A stretch of 64,000 bases of DNA from Gracilimonas sp040882225. GTDB lineage: Bacteria > Bacteroidota > Rhodothermia > Balneolales > Balneolaceae. The notes beneath the pieces are model-generated. The model saw nothing but the letters and a program-made list of their open reading frames with translations, had not been told where the DNA came from and searched no databases. A program made the position numbers and the translations under genes. The stretch is taken from the NCBI GenBank assembly GCA_040882225.1, contig JBBEBR010000013.1, forward strand, positions 1-64,000, written 5' to 3'. The stretch's first letter is position 1. Every line of letters starts with the position of its first letter. This document shows positions 26,188 to 34,985 of this stretch, one piece after another.

Positions 26188-27234
26188 ATGGCGACTTTAA
26201 ATTTTGGCGGTATAGAAGAAGAAGTAGTAACTCGGGATGAATTTCCTTTGGAAAAAGCTTTAGAAACCATGAAATCGGAAACAATTGCCGTTATTGGTTA
26301 TGGAGTTCAAGGGCCTGGACAAGCTTTGAATTTGAAAGATAATGGCTTTAACGTGATTGTAGGCCAGCGAAAAAATTCAAAAACCTGGGATAAAGCGGTT
26401 AAAGATGGCTGGGTTCCCGGAGAAACTCTCTTCGAAATTGAAGAAGCCGCAAAGAGAGGAACCGTAATTCAATACCTGCTTTCCGATGCCGGACAAATCT
26501 CTGTTTGGCCAACCATTAAGAAAAATTTATCGGCTGGTAATGCGCTTTACTTCTCTCATGGTTTTGGAATTACGTACAAAGAACGTACAGGCATCATCCC
26601 TCCTGAAAATGTGGATGTGTTATTAGTAGCTCCAAAGGGTTCAGGAACCTCTCTTCGGCGTATGTTTTTGGAAGGGAGGGGCCTGAATTCGAGTTATGCG
26701 ATATTCCAGGATTACACTGGCCGTGCCAAAGAAAGAGTGACAGCTTTGGGCATCGGAGTTGGATCGGGATATTTATTTAAAACTGATTTCAGAAAAGAGG
26801 TGTACAGCGATTTAACCGGCGAACGCGGTTCATTGATGGGAGCCATTCAAGGACTTTTTGCCGCGCAATTTGAAGTTCTACGTGCAAACGGACATTCCCC
26901 TTCCGAAGCTTTCAATGAAACCGTGGAAGAATTGACGCAATCACTTATGCCATTGGTTGCGGAAAATGGAATGGACTGGATGTATGCCAACTGCTCCACA
27001 ACCGCTCAGCGAGGCGCGCTGGATTGGTGGAAAAAATTCCGTGATGCCACAAAACCGGTTTTTGAAAATCTGTATGAGGAAGTTGCCGCGGGACGCGAAG
27101 CACAACGCTCAATCGACTCAAACAGCAAGGATGATTACCGCGCAAATCTTGAAGAAGAACTGAAAGAACTTCGGGAATCGGAAATGTGGAAAGCCGGAGC
27201 CACGGTTCGCACTCTTCGTCCCGAGAATAGCTGA
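26188..27234 (+). CDS. ilvC: ketol-acid reductoisomerase (class I-type)
   Basis: NADPH- and Mg-dependent isomerisation and reduction of acetolactate/acetohydroxybutyrate. 348 residues. The Rossmann motif is IAVIGYGVQGPGQALNLKDNGFNVIVG at about 33-59, followed by a basic QRKNSKTW loop suited to NADPH. LVAPKGSGTSLRRMFLEGRG corresponds to the substrate-loop block. The knotted C-terminal domain has SDLTGERGSLMGAIQGLFAAQFEVL and ETVEELTQSLMPL, with acidic metal ligands in D-L-T-G-E. It is somewhat longer than the bacterial class I norm, like other Bacteroidota enzymes. Confidence 0.95.
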   Translation: MATLNFGGIEEEVVTRDEFPLEKALETMKSETIAVIGYGVQGPGQALNLKDNGFNVIVGQRKNSKTWDKAVKDGWVPGETLFEIEEAAKRGTVIQYLLSDAGQISVWPTIKKNLSAGNALYFSHGFGITYKERTGIIPPENVDVLLVAPKGSGTSLRRMFLEGRGLNSSYAIFQDYTGRAKERVTALGIGVGSGYLFKTDFRKEVYSDLTGERGSLMGAIQGLFAAQFEVLRANGHSPSEAFNETVEELTQSLMPLVAENGMDWMYANCSTTAQRGALDWWKKFRDATKPVFENLYEEVAAGREAQRSIDSNSKDDYRANLEEELKELRESEMWKAGATVRTLRPENS

Positions 27235-27368
27235 TTAAGTTGAAGCCGTTTAGGAAGAGGTTACTGAGGAATAAGAGCTTTTTTCAAACACTATAGAAAA
27301 TGGATTCCATTCCTGCCAAAGACACTTTGTCAGATCTCAAACCTATTTTAGGACGAGACTTTGAATTC

Positions 27369-27402
27369 ATAATTCAAAATTCACAATCCATAATTCAAAA
27401 TT
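27369..27402. repeat. direct repeat ATAATTCAAAATT before ilvA
   Basis: Two identical 13-mers at 27369-27381 and 27390-27402 within an AT-rich stretch of repeating AATTCA units, ending 5 nt before the preferred ilvA start. This low-complexity composition is unlike coding sequence. It argues that the longer in-frame reading from 27300 is not translated as part of IlvA. Confidence 0.5.
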
Positions 27403-27407
27403 TCCCA

Positions 27408-28673
27408 ATGCCTCAAACTAAACCAACATCTACAGTTACCGTTGAAAATATCGCTAAAGCCGCAAGGGTTTTAGAAGGTGTAGCGACAAGAACTCCGTTG
27501 ATGTTCAATCCACAGCTCTCGGAAAAAATTGGAGCTGATGTTTGGCTGAAGCGGGAAGATTTACAGATGGTCCGTTCTTATAAGATCAGAGGCGCGTATC
27601 ATAAGATTCAGAGTCTTACTGATGATGAATTGATAAACGGAATTGTATGCGCCAGTGCGGGAAATCATGCTCAGGGAGTTGCTTTTGCATGTAACAAGAA
27701 GGAAATAAAAGGAACGATTTTTATGCCTTCACCTACTCCCGCACAAAAAGTAAAACAGGTGAAAATGTTTGGGAAACAATATGTGGATGTGATTCTCGCC
27801 GGTGATACTTTTGATGATGCGTTTGAGGAAGCCATCGAGTTTTGCAGCCAACAAAAAGCCGCATTCATTCCTCCTTTTGATGATCATAAAATAATTGAAG
27901 GACAGGGAACCGTCGGTAAAGAGATTCTTGAGGATATTGAAAAACCGATAGATTACCTGATTGTTCCAATTGGCGGCGGGGGACTTGCCGCTGGAATCGG
28001 GTCTTATTTTAAAGCTCTTTCACCATCAACTAAGATTATCGGAGTAGAACCGGAAGGTGCTCCAGCAATGAAAAAGTCGCTGGAAAAAGGCCAAATCATC
28101 ACTCTCAAAAAAATAGACAAGTTCGTTGATGGCGCCGCTGTTAAAAAGGTGGGGAAATTCACGTTTGAAATCTGCAAAGAAGTGCTTGAAAAAGTTATAA
28201 CTGTTCCTGAGGGTAAAATTTGCAGCACAATCCTTCAGCTGTATAATGAGCAGGCGATAGTCGTAGAACCCGCTGGCGCGTTATCCGTTGCCGCACTCGA
28301 TTCTCTAAAAGATGAGCTCGAAGGTAAAAATGTGGTTTGCGTACTTAGTGGAAGCAACAATGACATTACCCGAATGGCTGAGATTAAAGAGCGATCTCTT
28401 CTTTATGAAGGCTTGAAGCACTATTTTATTATCGATTTTCCGCAGCGGGCGGGTGCTTTGCGTGAATTTCTGAATGACGTTCTTGCGCCGGAAAATGATA
28501 TTTCACACTTCGAATATTCCCGAAAAACTACTCGCGAACAAGGCCCTGCTTTGATCGGAATTGAGATTGAATCCAGAGAAGATTTTGAGCCGCTGATAAA
28601 AAGAATGGAAGTAAAAAACATTCAGTACGAATACGTAAATAACCAGCCACACCTGTTTCGGTTTTTGATTTGA
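27408..28673 (+). CDS. ilvA: threonine dehydratase (biosynthetic type, single ACT-like domain)
   Basis: PLP-dependent deamination of threonine to 2-oxobutanoate, the entry to isoleucine. The start at 27408 (MPQTK) gives 421 residues; an upstream ATG at 27300 would add 36 residues encoded partly by AATTCA repeats. The PLP lysine motif VRSYKIRGAYHKI, the SAGNHAQGVAFAC phosphate loop and the GGGGLAAG glycine loop are present. From about 330 a single ACT-like domain (HYFIIDFPQRAGALREFLNDVL) follows, as in the 420-residue type, versus two in the E. coli enzyme. It closes the ilv run. Confidence 0.93.
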   Translation: MPQTKPTSTVTVENIAKAARVLEGVATRTPLMFNPQLSEKIGADVWLKREDLQMVRSYKIRGAYHKIQSLTDDELINGIVCASAGNHAQGVAFACNKKEIKGTIFMPSPTPAQKVKQVKMFGKQYVDVILAGDTFDDAFEEAIEFCSQQKAAFIPPFDDHKIIEGQGTVGKEILEDIEKPIDYLIVPIGGGGLAAGIGSYFKALSPSTKIIGVEPEGAPAMKKSLEKGQIITLKKIDKFVDGAAVKKVGKFTFEICKEVLEKVITVPEGKICSTILQLYNEQAIVVEPAGALSVAALDSLKDELEGKNVVCVLSGSNNDITRMAEIKERSLLYEGLKHYFIIDFPQRAGALREFLNDVLAPENDISHFEYSRKTTREQGPALIGIEIESREDFEPLIKRMEVKNIQYEYVNNQPHLFRFLI

Positions 28674-28779
28674 TTCAGAGTATTTAGTCGAGTTTTTCAA
28701 CAGCACTAAAGTTGGAATTTGATGTGTGAAATTTGGAGATTCTCCTTCTTCAACTTCCATTACATTCTTAACCAATTCT

Positions 28780-29928
28780 ATGGATTGCAAAAAAGCTGAT
28801 TTCCAACTTGATGATTCTATCACTTACCTAAATTGCGCATATATGTCGCCGCTTTTAACCTCCGTTGAGGAAGCGGGAGTTCGCGGTATCAAACAAAAAA
28901 GAGATCCTTTCAAGATACCGCCGGAAGATTTTTTCGGGGAAACAGAATTATTGAGGCACGAGTATTCGAGGCTTATTAATGCCCAGGATCCAAAGCGGAT
29001 TGTCGTGATTCCGTCTGTTTCTTATGGGATGGCAAATGTGGCGAAAAATCTTCCGCTTTCAAGTGGAGACAAAATAATCGTTGCCGGCGAACAATTTCCC
29101 AGTAATGTATATCCGTGGAGATCACTCGAAAAGAATAAAGGCGCTAAAGTTGTAACCGTTTCTCCTCCCACCCTAAATAATGATCGCGGTAAAAAGTGGA
29201 ATGAGTTGATTCTTGACGCCATCGATGCTAAAACAAAATTGGTGGCAATTGGGAATGTTCATTGGGCTGACGGCACCTTATTTGATTTAAAAGCCATCCG
29301 AAAAAGAACCCGGGAAGTTGGTGCCTGGCTGGTGATCGATGGAACGCAATCGGTAGGTGCTCTTCCTTTTGATGTACAGGAAGTTGAACCTGATGCACTC
29401 ATTTGCGCCGGTTATAAATGGCTGATGGGCCCTTACAGTATCGGACTTGCTTATTATGGCCCTGCTTTGGATGGCGGAAATCCTGTTGAAGAAAACTGGA
29501 TAAATCGCAACGAGAGCGAGAATTTTTCTAATCTTGTTAACTACAATGATGATTATCATGCCGGAGCTTTAAGATATGAGGTTGGTGAACACAGCAATTT
29601 CATTTTAGTGCCAATGATGATTACGGCGGTGCAGCAACTGAATGATTGGGGAATTAAAAACATTCAGGATTACTGCAGAAAGATTACAGCCGATCCGCTG
29701 ATGAAACTCAAAGATGCTGGTTTCAAAATTGAAGATGATCATTTTCGGGCTTCACATCTTTTTGGAATTCGATTAGGAGAACTTCACCAAATGGAAAAGA
29801 TAAAAAAGGAACTCGCAGAACAGAATATCCTGGTTTCTTACCGGGGAGATTCCATTCGGGTTTCTCCTAATGTCTACAATACTGCAACAGAGATTGAGAA
29901 GCTTCAGGAAGTGCTTTCTTCACAATAA
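28780..29928 (+). CDS. class V aminotransferase family PLP enzyme
   Basis: A fold-type I PLP enzyme related to cysteine desulfurases and isopenicillin-N epimerase-like proteins. The start at 28780 (MDCKKADF) gives 382 residues and places the family opening FQLDDSITYLNCAYMSPL near the N-terminus; an upstream ATG at 28726 adds unrelated residues. Asp and His of the cofactor site are seen in WLVIDGTQSVGALPFDV, and the PLP lysine in AGYKWLMGPYSIG. No conserved cysteine loop of NifS/SufS type is evident, so the substrate is unknown. Confidence 0.85.
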   Translation: MDCKKADFQLDDSITYLNCAYMSPLLTSVEEAGVRGIKQKRDPFKIPPEDFFGETELLRHEYSRLINAQDPKRIVVIPSVSYGMANVAKNLPLSSGDKIIVAGEQFPSNVYPWRSLEKNKGAKVVTVSPPTLNNDRGKKWNELILDAIDAKTKLVAIGNVHWADGTLFDLKAIRKRTREVGAWLVIDGTQSVGALPFDVQEVEPDALICAGYKWLMGPYSIGLAYYGPALDGGNPVEENWINRNESENFSNLVNYNDDYHAGALRYEVGEHSNFILVPMMITAVQQLNDWGIKNIQDYCRKITADPLMKLKDAGFKIEDDHFRASHLFGIRLGELHQMEKIKKELAEQNILVSYRGDSIRVSPNVYNTATEIEKLQEVLSSQ

Positions 29929-29943
29929 AACCCAAATTATTAA

Positions 29944-30789
29944 ATGAATCATATTCACTCTAACACGCTCCTTATCGATTGTGAAGACGCTAAGGGGTTG
30001 GTGTATAAGATCACAGACATCATCTACAACAACGACCTTAACATTGTAGAAAATCAGGAATTTGTTGAGCATGAGAGCAAGCATTTTTTCATGCGAACTG
30101 AAGTTCAGGGAGATTTGAATGAAGAAAAAATTCTTTCTGAATTAAGAGCTGTTCTCCCTAAAACTTCTAATATCAGGCTTCGAAGCAAAGAAAAAAAGAA
30201 GGTGGTAATTCTGGCTACCAAAGAGCATCACGTTCTTGGAGATTTGTTGATCCGGAATGAATTCGATGAAATTCGCTCGGATGTTTTGGCCGTGATTAGT
30301 AATCACGAAGTGCTAAAACCATTTGTACAAAAATTTGATATTCCCTTTCATTTTATCACACATGAAAATAAAAGCAGGAAAGACCATGAATCTGAAATAT
30401 TGGAAAAACTGTCGGCTTATGATCCTGATTACCTGTTGCTGGCAAAATATATGCGCATCTTAAATCCTGATTTCATTGAGGCTTACAAAAATAGAATTAT
30501 CAATATTCATCATTCTTTTTTACCCGCATTTATTGGAGCTCGCCCATATCAACAAGCTTATGACCGGGCGGTAAAAATTATCGGGGCAACGGCGCATTAC
30601 GTCACAAGCAGCCTTGATGAAGGACCGATTATTTACCAAAGCACAACCCGTGTAGACCATCGCTACGATGTACAAAGTATGACACAAGCTGGCCGGGAAA
30701 TTGAGAGTCAGGTTATGGCTGAAGCGGCCAAATTAGTGCTCGACGATAAAGTATTTATCCATGGAAATAAGACGATAGTTTTGGATTGA
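29944..30789 (+). CDS. purU: formyltetrahydrofolate deformylase
   Basis: Hydrolyses 10-formyl-THF to formate and THF, balancing one-carbon pools. 281 residues: an N-terminal ACT domain (LLIDCEDAKGLVYKITDIIY, residues 8-85) and a formyltransferase-fold domain (KVVILATKEHHVLGDLLIR onward). The catalytic triad region is visible: Asn and His in RIINIHHSFLPAFIGARPYQQAY and Asp in the C-terminal DEGPIIYQ segment. It lies 15 nt after the PLP enzyme, and its stop region touches the next gene. Confidence 0.93.
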   Translation: MNHIHSNTLLIDCEDAKGLVYKITDIIYNNDLNIVENQEFVEHESKHFFMRTEVQGDLNEEKILSELRAVLPKTSNIRLRSKEKKKVVILATKEHHVLGDLLIRNEFDEIRSDVLAVISNHEVLKPFVQKFDIPFHFITHENKSRKDHESEILEKLSAYDPDYLLLAKYMRILNPDFIEAYKNRIINIHHSFLPAFIGARPYQQAYDRAVKIIGATAHYVTSSLDEGPIIYQSTTRVDHRYDVQSMTQAGREIESQVMAEAAKLVLDDKVFIHGNKTIVLD

Positions 30790-30809
30790 CTGATGAGACA
30801 TATCATCCC

Positions 30810-31574
30810 ATGAATAATAAGCTATATACTTCTAAAGATGGTTCTACCACAATCTTCAATGCTGAAATTAATCAGTATTATCATAATCCGAACGGAGCTG
30901 TAAGTGAGAGCCTGCATATCTTTTTTGGGGTTTCCGGATTGATTGATTTTTTAGAGTCTGCAAAATCTTTAACGATACTTGAAGTTGGTTTTGGAACTGG
31001 ATTGAACTTCCTGTTGCTGCTCGATTTATACCAAAAGCGAGAGCTTAATTTTCCGGTCAGGTTTTTTTCAATTGAAGCATTTCCGTTGGAACAAGAAACG
31101 GCAAAGAAACTTGATTTCACCGGGCATCTTCAAAATCCCGAATTGAATAAACTTCTTCCCAAGATATTCTCTGAATTAGAGTCGGGATATAATCACATCA
31201 AACCAATTGAACATTTGGATGTGGAACTGCATTTGTTCTTTGGAAATTTTGCGGATTTCACTATCCAAAATCTTCACGCCGATTTTATTTTCCACGATCC
31301 GTTTTCACCTGAAGTCAATAAAGAGCTCTGGACTGCGGAAACCTTTATAAAGCTCAAAAATTATTCAAGCGAAAATGCAGTTTTGGCTACTTATTGTTCG
31401 GCTTCAAAAGCGAGAGCTGCAATGGCGGCAAGCGGCTGGTTTGTAGCCCGTGCGCCCGGAACTTTAGGAAAAAGAGAAATGACGCTTGCCTCTCTTGATG
31501 AAACCAAATTATTAGAATTCAAGCGAGTTAACGAACAAAAATTAGCTGAAAGGTACCGAGAAGGAGATTTTTAG
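30810..31574 (+). CDS. MnmD-type tRNA methyltransferase (MnmC N-domain family)
   Basis: SAM-dependent methyltransferase of the DUF752/MnmC-N family, which methylates nm5(s2)U34 of tRNA to mnm5(s2)U. As a stand-alone protein of about 254 residues it lacks the FAD oxidase domain of E. coli MnmC. Marks are NPNGAVSESLHIFF, the SAM motif ILEVGFGTGLNFLLL, acidic IEAFPLE and FHDPFSPEVNKELWT, and the closing APGTLGKREMTLAS. The ATG at 30810 is preferred; a TTG at 30786 overlapping the purU stop would add eight residues. Confidence 0.88.
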   Translation: MNNKLYTSKDGSTTIFNAEINQYYHNPNGAVSESLHIFFGVSGLIDFLESAKSLTILEVGFGTGLNFLLLLDLYQKRELNFPVRFFSIEAFPLEQETAKKLDFTGHLQNPELNKLLPKIFSELESGYNHIKPIEHLDVELHLFFGNFADFTIQNLHADFIFHDPFSPEVNKELWTAETFIKLKNYSSENAVLATYCSASKARAAMAASGWFVARAPGTLGKREMTLASLDETKLLEFKRVNEQKLAERYREGDF

Positions 31575-31642
31575 TTATTGATTATTTGAGAATTTGCCTT
31601 TGTCTGTTTTCATTCCTTTGAAAATCAAAAATTGCAGCCGGT

Positions 31643-32767
31643 TTAGGTAAAGAGGTTAATATATTCTTTAAATAAATAGATACGTCCGCGTTTGGCTCCA
31701 GTCATTTCATGCAGAATTCCTACACGTTCCATCTCCCCGATTAATGTATAAACACTCGGCTTGGTTAAGCCTGTTACCTTTTTTACATCCTCTGCAACTA
31801 CCACCGGATTTTCATACAAAGCCTGCACTACTTTCTGTGCATTAACCGCACGTCCGCTCAGGCTTTGGATTCGCTCATCTACATCTCTCTGAAGCTGCAG
31901 GATGCGGTCGAAGGTTTCTACCCCGCTTTTAGCTGTTTCAATTATTCCGGTCAGGAAAAATTTAAACCAACGGGAGATATCATTGTCACGGCGTACCAAT
32001 GTTAAATTTCCATAGTAGTCAGCACGATTTTTCTCTAAAAAATCGGATAGATAAAGCACAGGTTTTTTCAGGATTTCTTTTTCAACCAGGAAGAGAGTAA
32101 TCATTAATCGCCCTACCCTGCCATTTCCGTCTAAAAAAGGATGAATGGTTTCAAACTGATAGTGTATAAGAGCTATACGAAGCAACTCCGGGAAATGCAG
32201 CTCCTTGTTATGAGCAAAATTTTCAAGGTCCCCCATTAACTCCTCAATAGTATTGTGAATGGGTGGGACAAAAGTTGCTGTATCAATATTTGCTCCGCCA
32301 ATCCAGTTTTGGCTAAGCCTGAATTCACCGGGTTGTTTATGAGCGCCGCGTGCACCCTGCAACAAAATGCGATGGGTTTCCTTAATTAAACGTGTGGAAA
32401 AAGGAAGCTCCTCTAAATGGCCAATAGCCGCATTCATAGCCTCTGTATAATTTCTGACTTCCTTCCAGTCGTCTCTTTTCTCAACCGGAACATCTTCTTC
32501 GTCAAGCAGCGCTTCTTCAATATTTGTTTGTGTCCCCTCAATTTTGCTACTCTGCGTGGCCTCTTTAAAAACGTGCATATTAATGAACAAATTAATATTT
32601 GGGATGCATTCAGAATACATATCAAGCCTACCAAGATGTCTGTCTGCTTTTCCCAAAAGCTCAAGCACCTCCATATCTTCAATCATCCATGTCCGGTTTA
32701 ATTTTTCCGGCTGAAAGCTTTTATAGCTTCCCTGATTTATGAGTTTACCTGAATCAAATGATTTCAT
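31643..32767 (-). CDS. Fic-family AMP transferase with N-terminal inhibitory helix and C-terminal winged helix
   Basis: Predicted protein AMPylase (or de-AMPylase) of 374 residues. The N-terminal Fic_N region includes an inhibitory motif SSKIEG at 73-78, fitting [S/T]xxxE[G/N], so it is a class II Fic with a self-inhibiting helix in the same chain. The catalytic loop HPFLDGNGRVGR lies at 209-220 and is intact. The last 60 residues (VAEDVKKVTGLTKPSVYTLIGEM) form a winged-helix DNA-binding domain. Two inverted repeats just upstream of the start are candidate operators. No antitoxin gene is adjacent. Targets are unknown. Confidence 0.93.
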   Translation of the reverse strand: MKSFDSGKLINQGSYKSFQPEKLNRTWMIEDMEVLELLGKADRHLGRLDMYSECIPNINLFINMHVFKEATQSSKIEGTQTNIEEALLDEEDVPVEKRDDWKEVRNYTEAMNAAIGHLEELPFSTRLIKETHRILLQGARGAHKQPGEFRLSQNWIGGANIDTATFVPPIHNTIEELMGDLENFAHNKELHFPELLRIALIHYQFETIHPFLDGNGRVGRLMITLFLVEKEILKKPVLYLSDFLEKNRADYYGNLTLVRRDNDISRWFKFFLTGIIETAKSGVETFDRILQLQRDVDERIQSLSGRAVNAQKVVQALYENPVVVAEDVKKVTGLTKPSVYTLIGEMERVGILHEMTGAKRGRIYLFKEYINLFT

Positions 32768-32782
32768 GGTTCTTTTGTACCC

Positions 32783-32856
32783 TTAGTTAAATTTATTCGA
32801 AATAATTTAACTAATGATTTTCACTAATTAAAATTTTGCTGTTTTTTTTAATTAGT
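32783..32856 (-). promoter_or_regulatory. paired inverted repeats upstream of the Fic gene (candidate operator)
   Basis: IR1 is TTAGTTAAAT (32783-32792) / ATTTAACTAA (32805-32814). IR2 is ACTAATTAAAA (32823-32833) / TTTTAATTAGT (32846-32856). Both have perfect arms and a 12-nt spacer, and all four arms contain ACTAA or its complement. They occupy positions about -16 to -90 relative to the Fic start. Because the Fic protein ends in a winged helix, autoregulation through these sites is a reasonable inference. Confidence 0.55.
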
Positions 32857-32963
32857 AAAATTGCTGATTAAGATTTTCGCTGATTTCTTTACCAACAGAA
32901 TGTCTTTATCCCGCGTGGGGAATGAAAGTGGATAAATTCTAAAATGAGTATGATCTAATCGTT

Positions 32964-32989
32964 TCTTCCAAAGGAATGCCTTTGGAAGA
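32964..32989. repeat. hairpin TCTTCCAAAGG-AATG-CCTTTGGAAGA
   Basis: A perfect 11-bp stem with a 4-nt loop, about 90 bp after the end of ettA on the minus strand. There is no U-tract in either direction, so it is a poor intrinsic terminator but could be an RNA 3' structure or a short dispersed palindrome. The rest of the 313-bp gap between ettA and the Fic gene holds the Fic operator repeats and otherwise shows nothing recognisable. Confidence 0.5.
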
Positions 32990-33080
32990 GATGACAAAGG
33001 CGATGCAGTATATTATTTTCCTTCGCAGATTTATTTTAACTGAACAGGAATGTTTAGAATCTATAATTTTGAATTTCTTT

Positions 33081-34751
33081 TTACCGTTTTAGCTTTTTGT
33101 ATTTGATTCTGTGCGGTTGGTCGTCGGTGATTCCAAGCCGGCGTTTTCGGCTTTCTTCATACTCTTGATAATTTCCCTCAAACCAGTAAACCTGACTATC
33201 TCCCTCAAAAGCCAGAATGTGTGTTGCAACGCGATCTAAAAACCACCTGTCGTGAGAAATAACCACCACACAACCAGCGAATTTTAGCAAGGCTTCTTCA
33301 AGTGCTCTCAGCGTGTTTACATCCAGGTCATTTGTAGGCTCATCAAGGAGTAAAACATTTGCGCCTTCTTTTAGCATCTTCGCAAGGTGAACGCGATTTC
33401 TTTCCCCACCAGAAAGCTCCGTTACTTTCTTTTGCTGATCACTCCCACTAAAATTAAAACGTGCTACATAAGCTCGTGAATTAACTTCACGGTTTCCTAA
33501 CTTTAAAACATCGTGGCCGTCTGAAATTTCCTGCCAAATTGTTTTCTCAGGATCAAGAGGGCGCTTTTGATCTACATAACCGAGTTTTACAGTGTCGCCA
33601 ACAACTAAATTTCCATCATCGGGGTTCTCTTCTCCGGAAATCATCTTGAATAAAGTAGTTTTACCGGCGCCATTTGGCCCGATTATCCCAACTATTCCCC
33701 CGGGTGGTAAACTAAAATTCATATCCTCAACCAGCAAGCGGTCATCAAATCCTTTAGATACTTTTTCAGCAACAATCACTTTATCACCTAATCTTGGCCC
33801 AGCAGGTATGAATATTTCCATATCCTCGCGTTGCTTCTGATTTTCTTCCGATAGCAAATCTTCATAAGCGCTAATTCGAGCCTTACTTTTTGCACGACGG
33901 CCTTTTGGATTTTGCCGAATCCATTCGAGCTCTTGTTTAAGAGTTTTTTGACGGTTTGATTCCTGCTTTTCTTCCTGAGCCAACCGATCTGATTTTTGCT
34001 CAAGCCATGAGCTGTAATTTCCTTCAAATGGAATTCCTTCACCCCGGTCCAGTTCTAAAATCCAGCCAGCCACATTGTCGAGGAAATAGCGATCGTGAGT
34101 TACGGCAATTACCGTTCCTTCGTATCTCGCCAAATGTTGTTCGAGCCAGCCTACCGATTCAGCATCCAAATGGTTTGTGGGTTCATCGAGCAAAAGTACA
34201 TCAGGCTCTTTCAACAATAAACGGCAAAGAGCAACACGCCGGGCTTCTCCGCCCGAAAGCACACTCACCGGGGTTTCAGGTGCCGGGCACCGAAGCGCAT
34301 CTAAGGCCTGTTCCAGTTTACTGTTGATATCCCAGGCATCGATATGATCTATTTTCTCCTGAAGTTTAGACTGCTTCTCAATCAGTTTCTCAAAATCCGC
34401 ATCCGGGTCGCTAAAAGCTGCATTGATTTCCTCGTATTCATTGAGCAAATCCATAGTTCCCTGAACGCCCTCTTGAACAGTTTCCATTACCGTTTTATCG
34501 GGATCTAACTTCGGCTCTTGCGGCAGATATCCAAAAGTGATTCCCTTTTGAAAGCTTATGTCGCCCTGATAATTTTGATCTTCTCCGGCAATTATTTTGA
34601 GCAGTGTACTTTTACCTGACCCGTTCAATCCTAACACGCCAATTTTCGCACCATAAAAAAATGAAAGGTAGATATTTTTTAAAACGGTGTTCTTGGGTTT
34701 ATAGGTTTTACTAACCCCATTCATCGAAAAAATAATCTTATTGTCGCTCAA
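33081..34751 (-). CDS. ettA: energy-dependent translational throttle protein EttA (ABC-F ATPase)
   Basis: Ribosome-associated ABC-F ATPase that gates the first elongation steps according to the ATP/ADP ratio. Starting from TTG at 34751 (MSDNKIIFSMNGVSKTY) gives 556 residues, matching E. coli EttA in length and N-terminus; the ATG at 34823 adds 24 unrelated residues. Two ABC domains: Walker A GLNGSGKST (41-49), LSGGEARR and LLLDEPTNHLD; then GPNGAGKTT, LSGGERNRV and LLLDEPTNDLD. The linker and arm region (NPKGRRAKSKARISAYEDLL) is of the EttA subtype. No membrane segments. Confidence 0.94.
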   Translation of the reverse strand: MSDNKIIFSMNGVSKTYKPKNTVLKNIYLSFFYGAKIGVLGLNGSGKSTLLKIIAGEDQNYQGDISFQKGITFGYLPQEPKLDPDKTVMETVQEGVQGTMDLLNEYEEINAAFSDPDADFEKLIEKQSKLQEKIDHIDAWDINSKLEQALDALRCPAPETPVSVLSGGEARRVALCRLLLKEPDVLLLDEPTNHLDAESVGWLEQHLARYEGTVIAVTHDRYFLDNVAGWILELDRGEGIPFEGNYSSWLEQKSDRLAQEEKQESNRQKTLKQELEWIRQNPKGRRAKSKARISAYEDLLSEENQKQREDMEIFIPAGPRLGDKVIVAEKVSKGFDDRLLVEDMNFSLPPGGIVGIIGPNGAGKTTLFKMISGEENPDDGNLVVGDTVKLGYVDQKRPLDPEKTIWQEISDGHDVLKLGNREVNSRAYVARFNFSGSDQQKKVTELSGGERNRVHLAKMLKEGANVLLLDEPTNDLDVNTLRALEEALLKFAGCVVVISHDRWFLDRVATHILAFEGDSQVYWFEGNYQEYEESRKRRLGITDDQPHRIKYKKLKR

Positions 34752-34891
34752 GGAATCTCTTTTTTTAGATTTGAATTCAAGAACAGAAAGGTACGAATGA
34801 ATAGCGAGATTTTGAATGAACACAAAAAAAGAATTAGATAAGGCACGGAATAATAGGAGGAAAATCTACTGTCACATATAACATTGTATAA

Positions 34892-34960
34892 AAAGACCTG
34901 TCAGGTTTCAAGATTGTCTAAGTTTATTCCATCTATCTCACTATAAAAACCTGACAGGTT
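34892..34960. repeat. inverted pair of ACCTGNCAGGT palindromes
   Basis: AAAGACCTGTCAGGTT (34892-34907) and AAAACCTGACAGGTT (34946-34960) are inverted copies 38 nt apart, and each is itself an 11-bp palindrome with a central T or A. They lie in the 234-bp gap between ettA and the split metallopeptidase. Such repeats fold into a stem-loop on either strand. A role as a 3' structure for the upstream metallopeptidase gene is possible. Confidence 0.55.
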
Positions 34961-34985
34961 TGACACGGCAAGCTTTAATAGCTAA

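Noticed and set aside
27300..27407. Longer N-terminus for threonine dehydratase
   Set aside because: The extra 36 codons include AATTCA direct repeats and no conserved residues; the start at 27408 fits the family.
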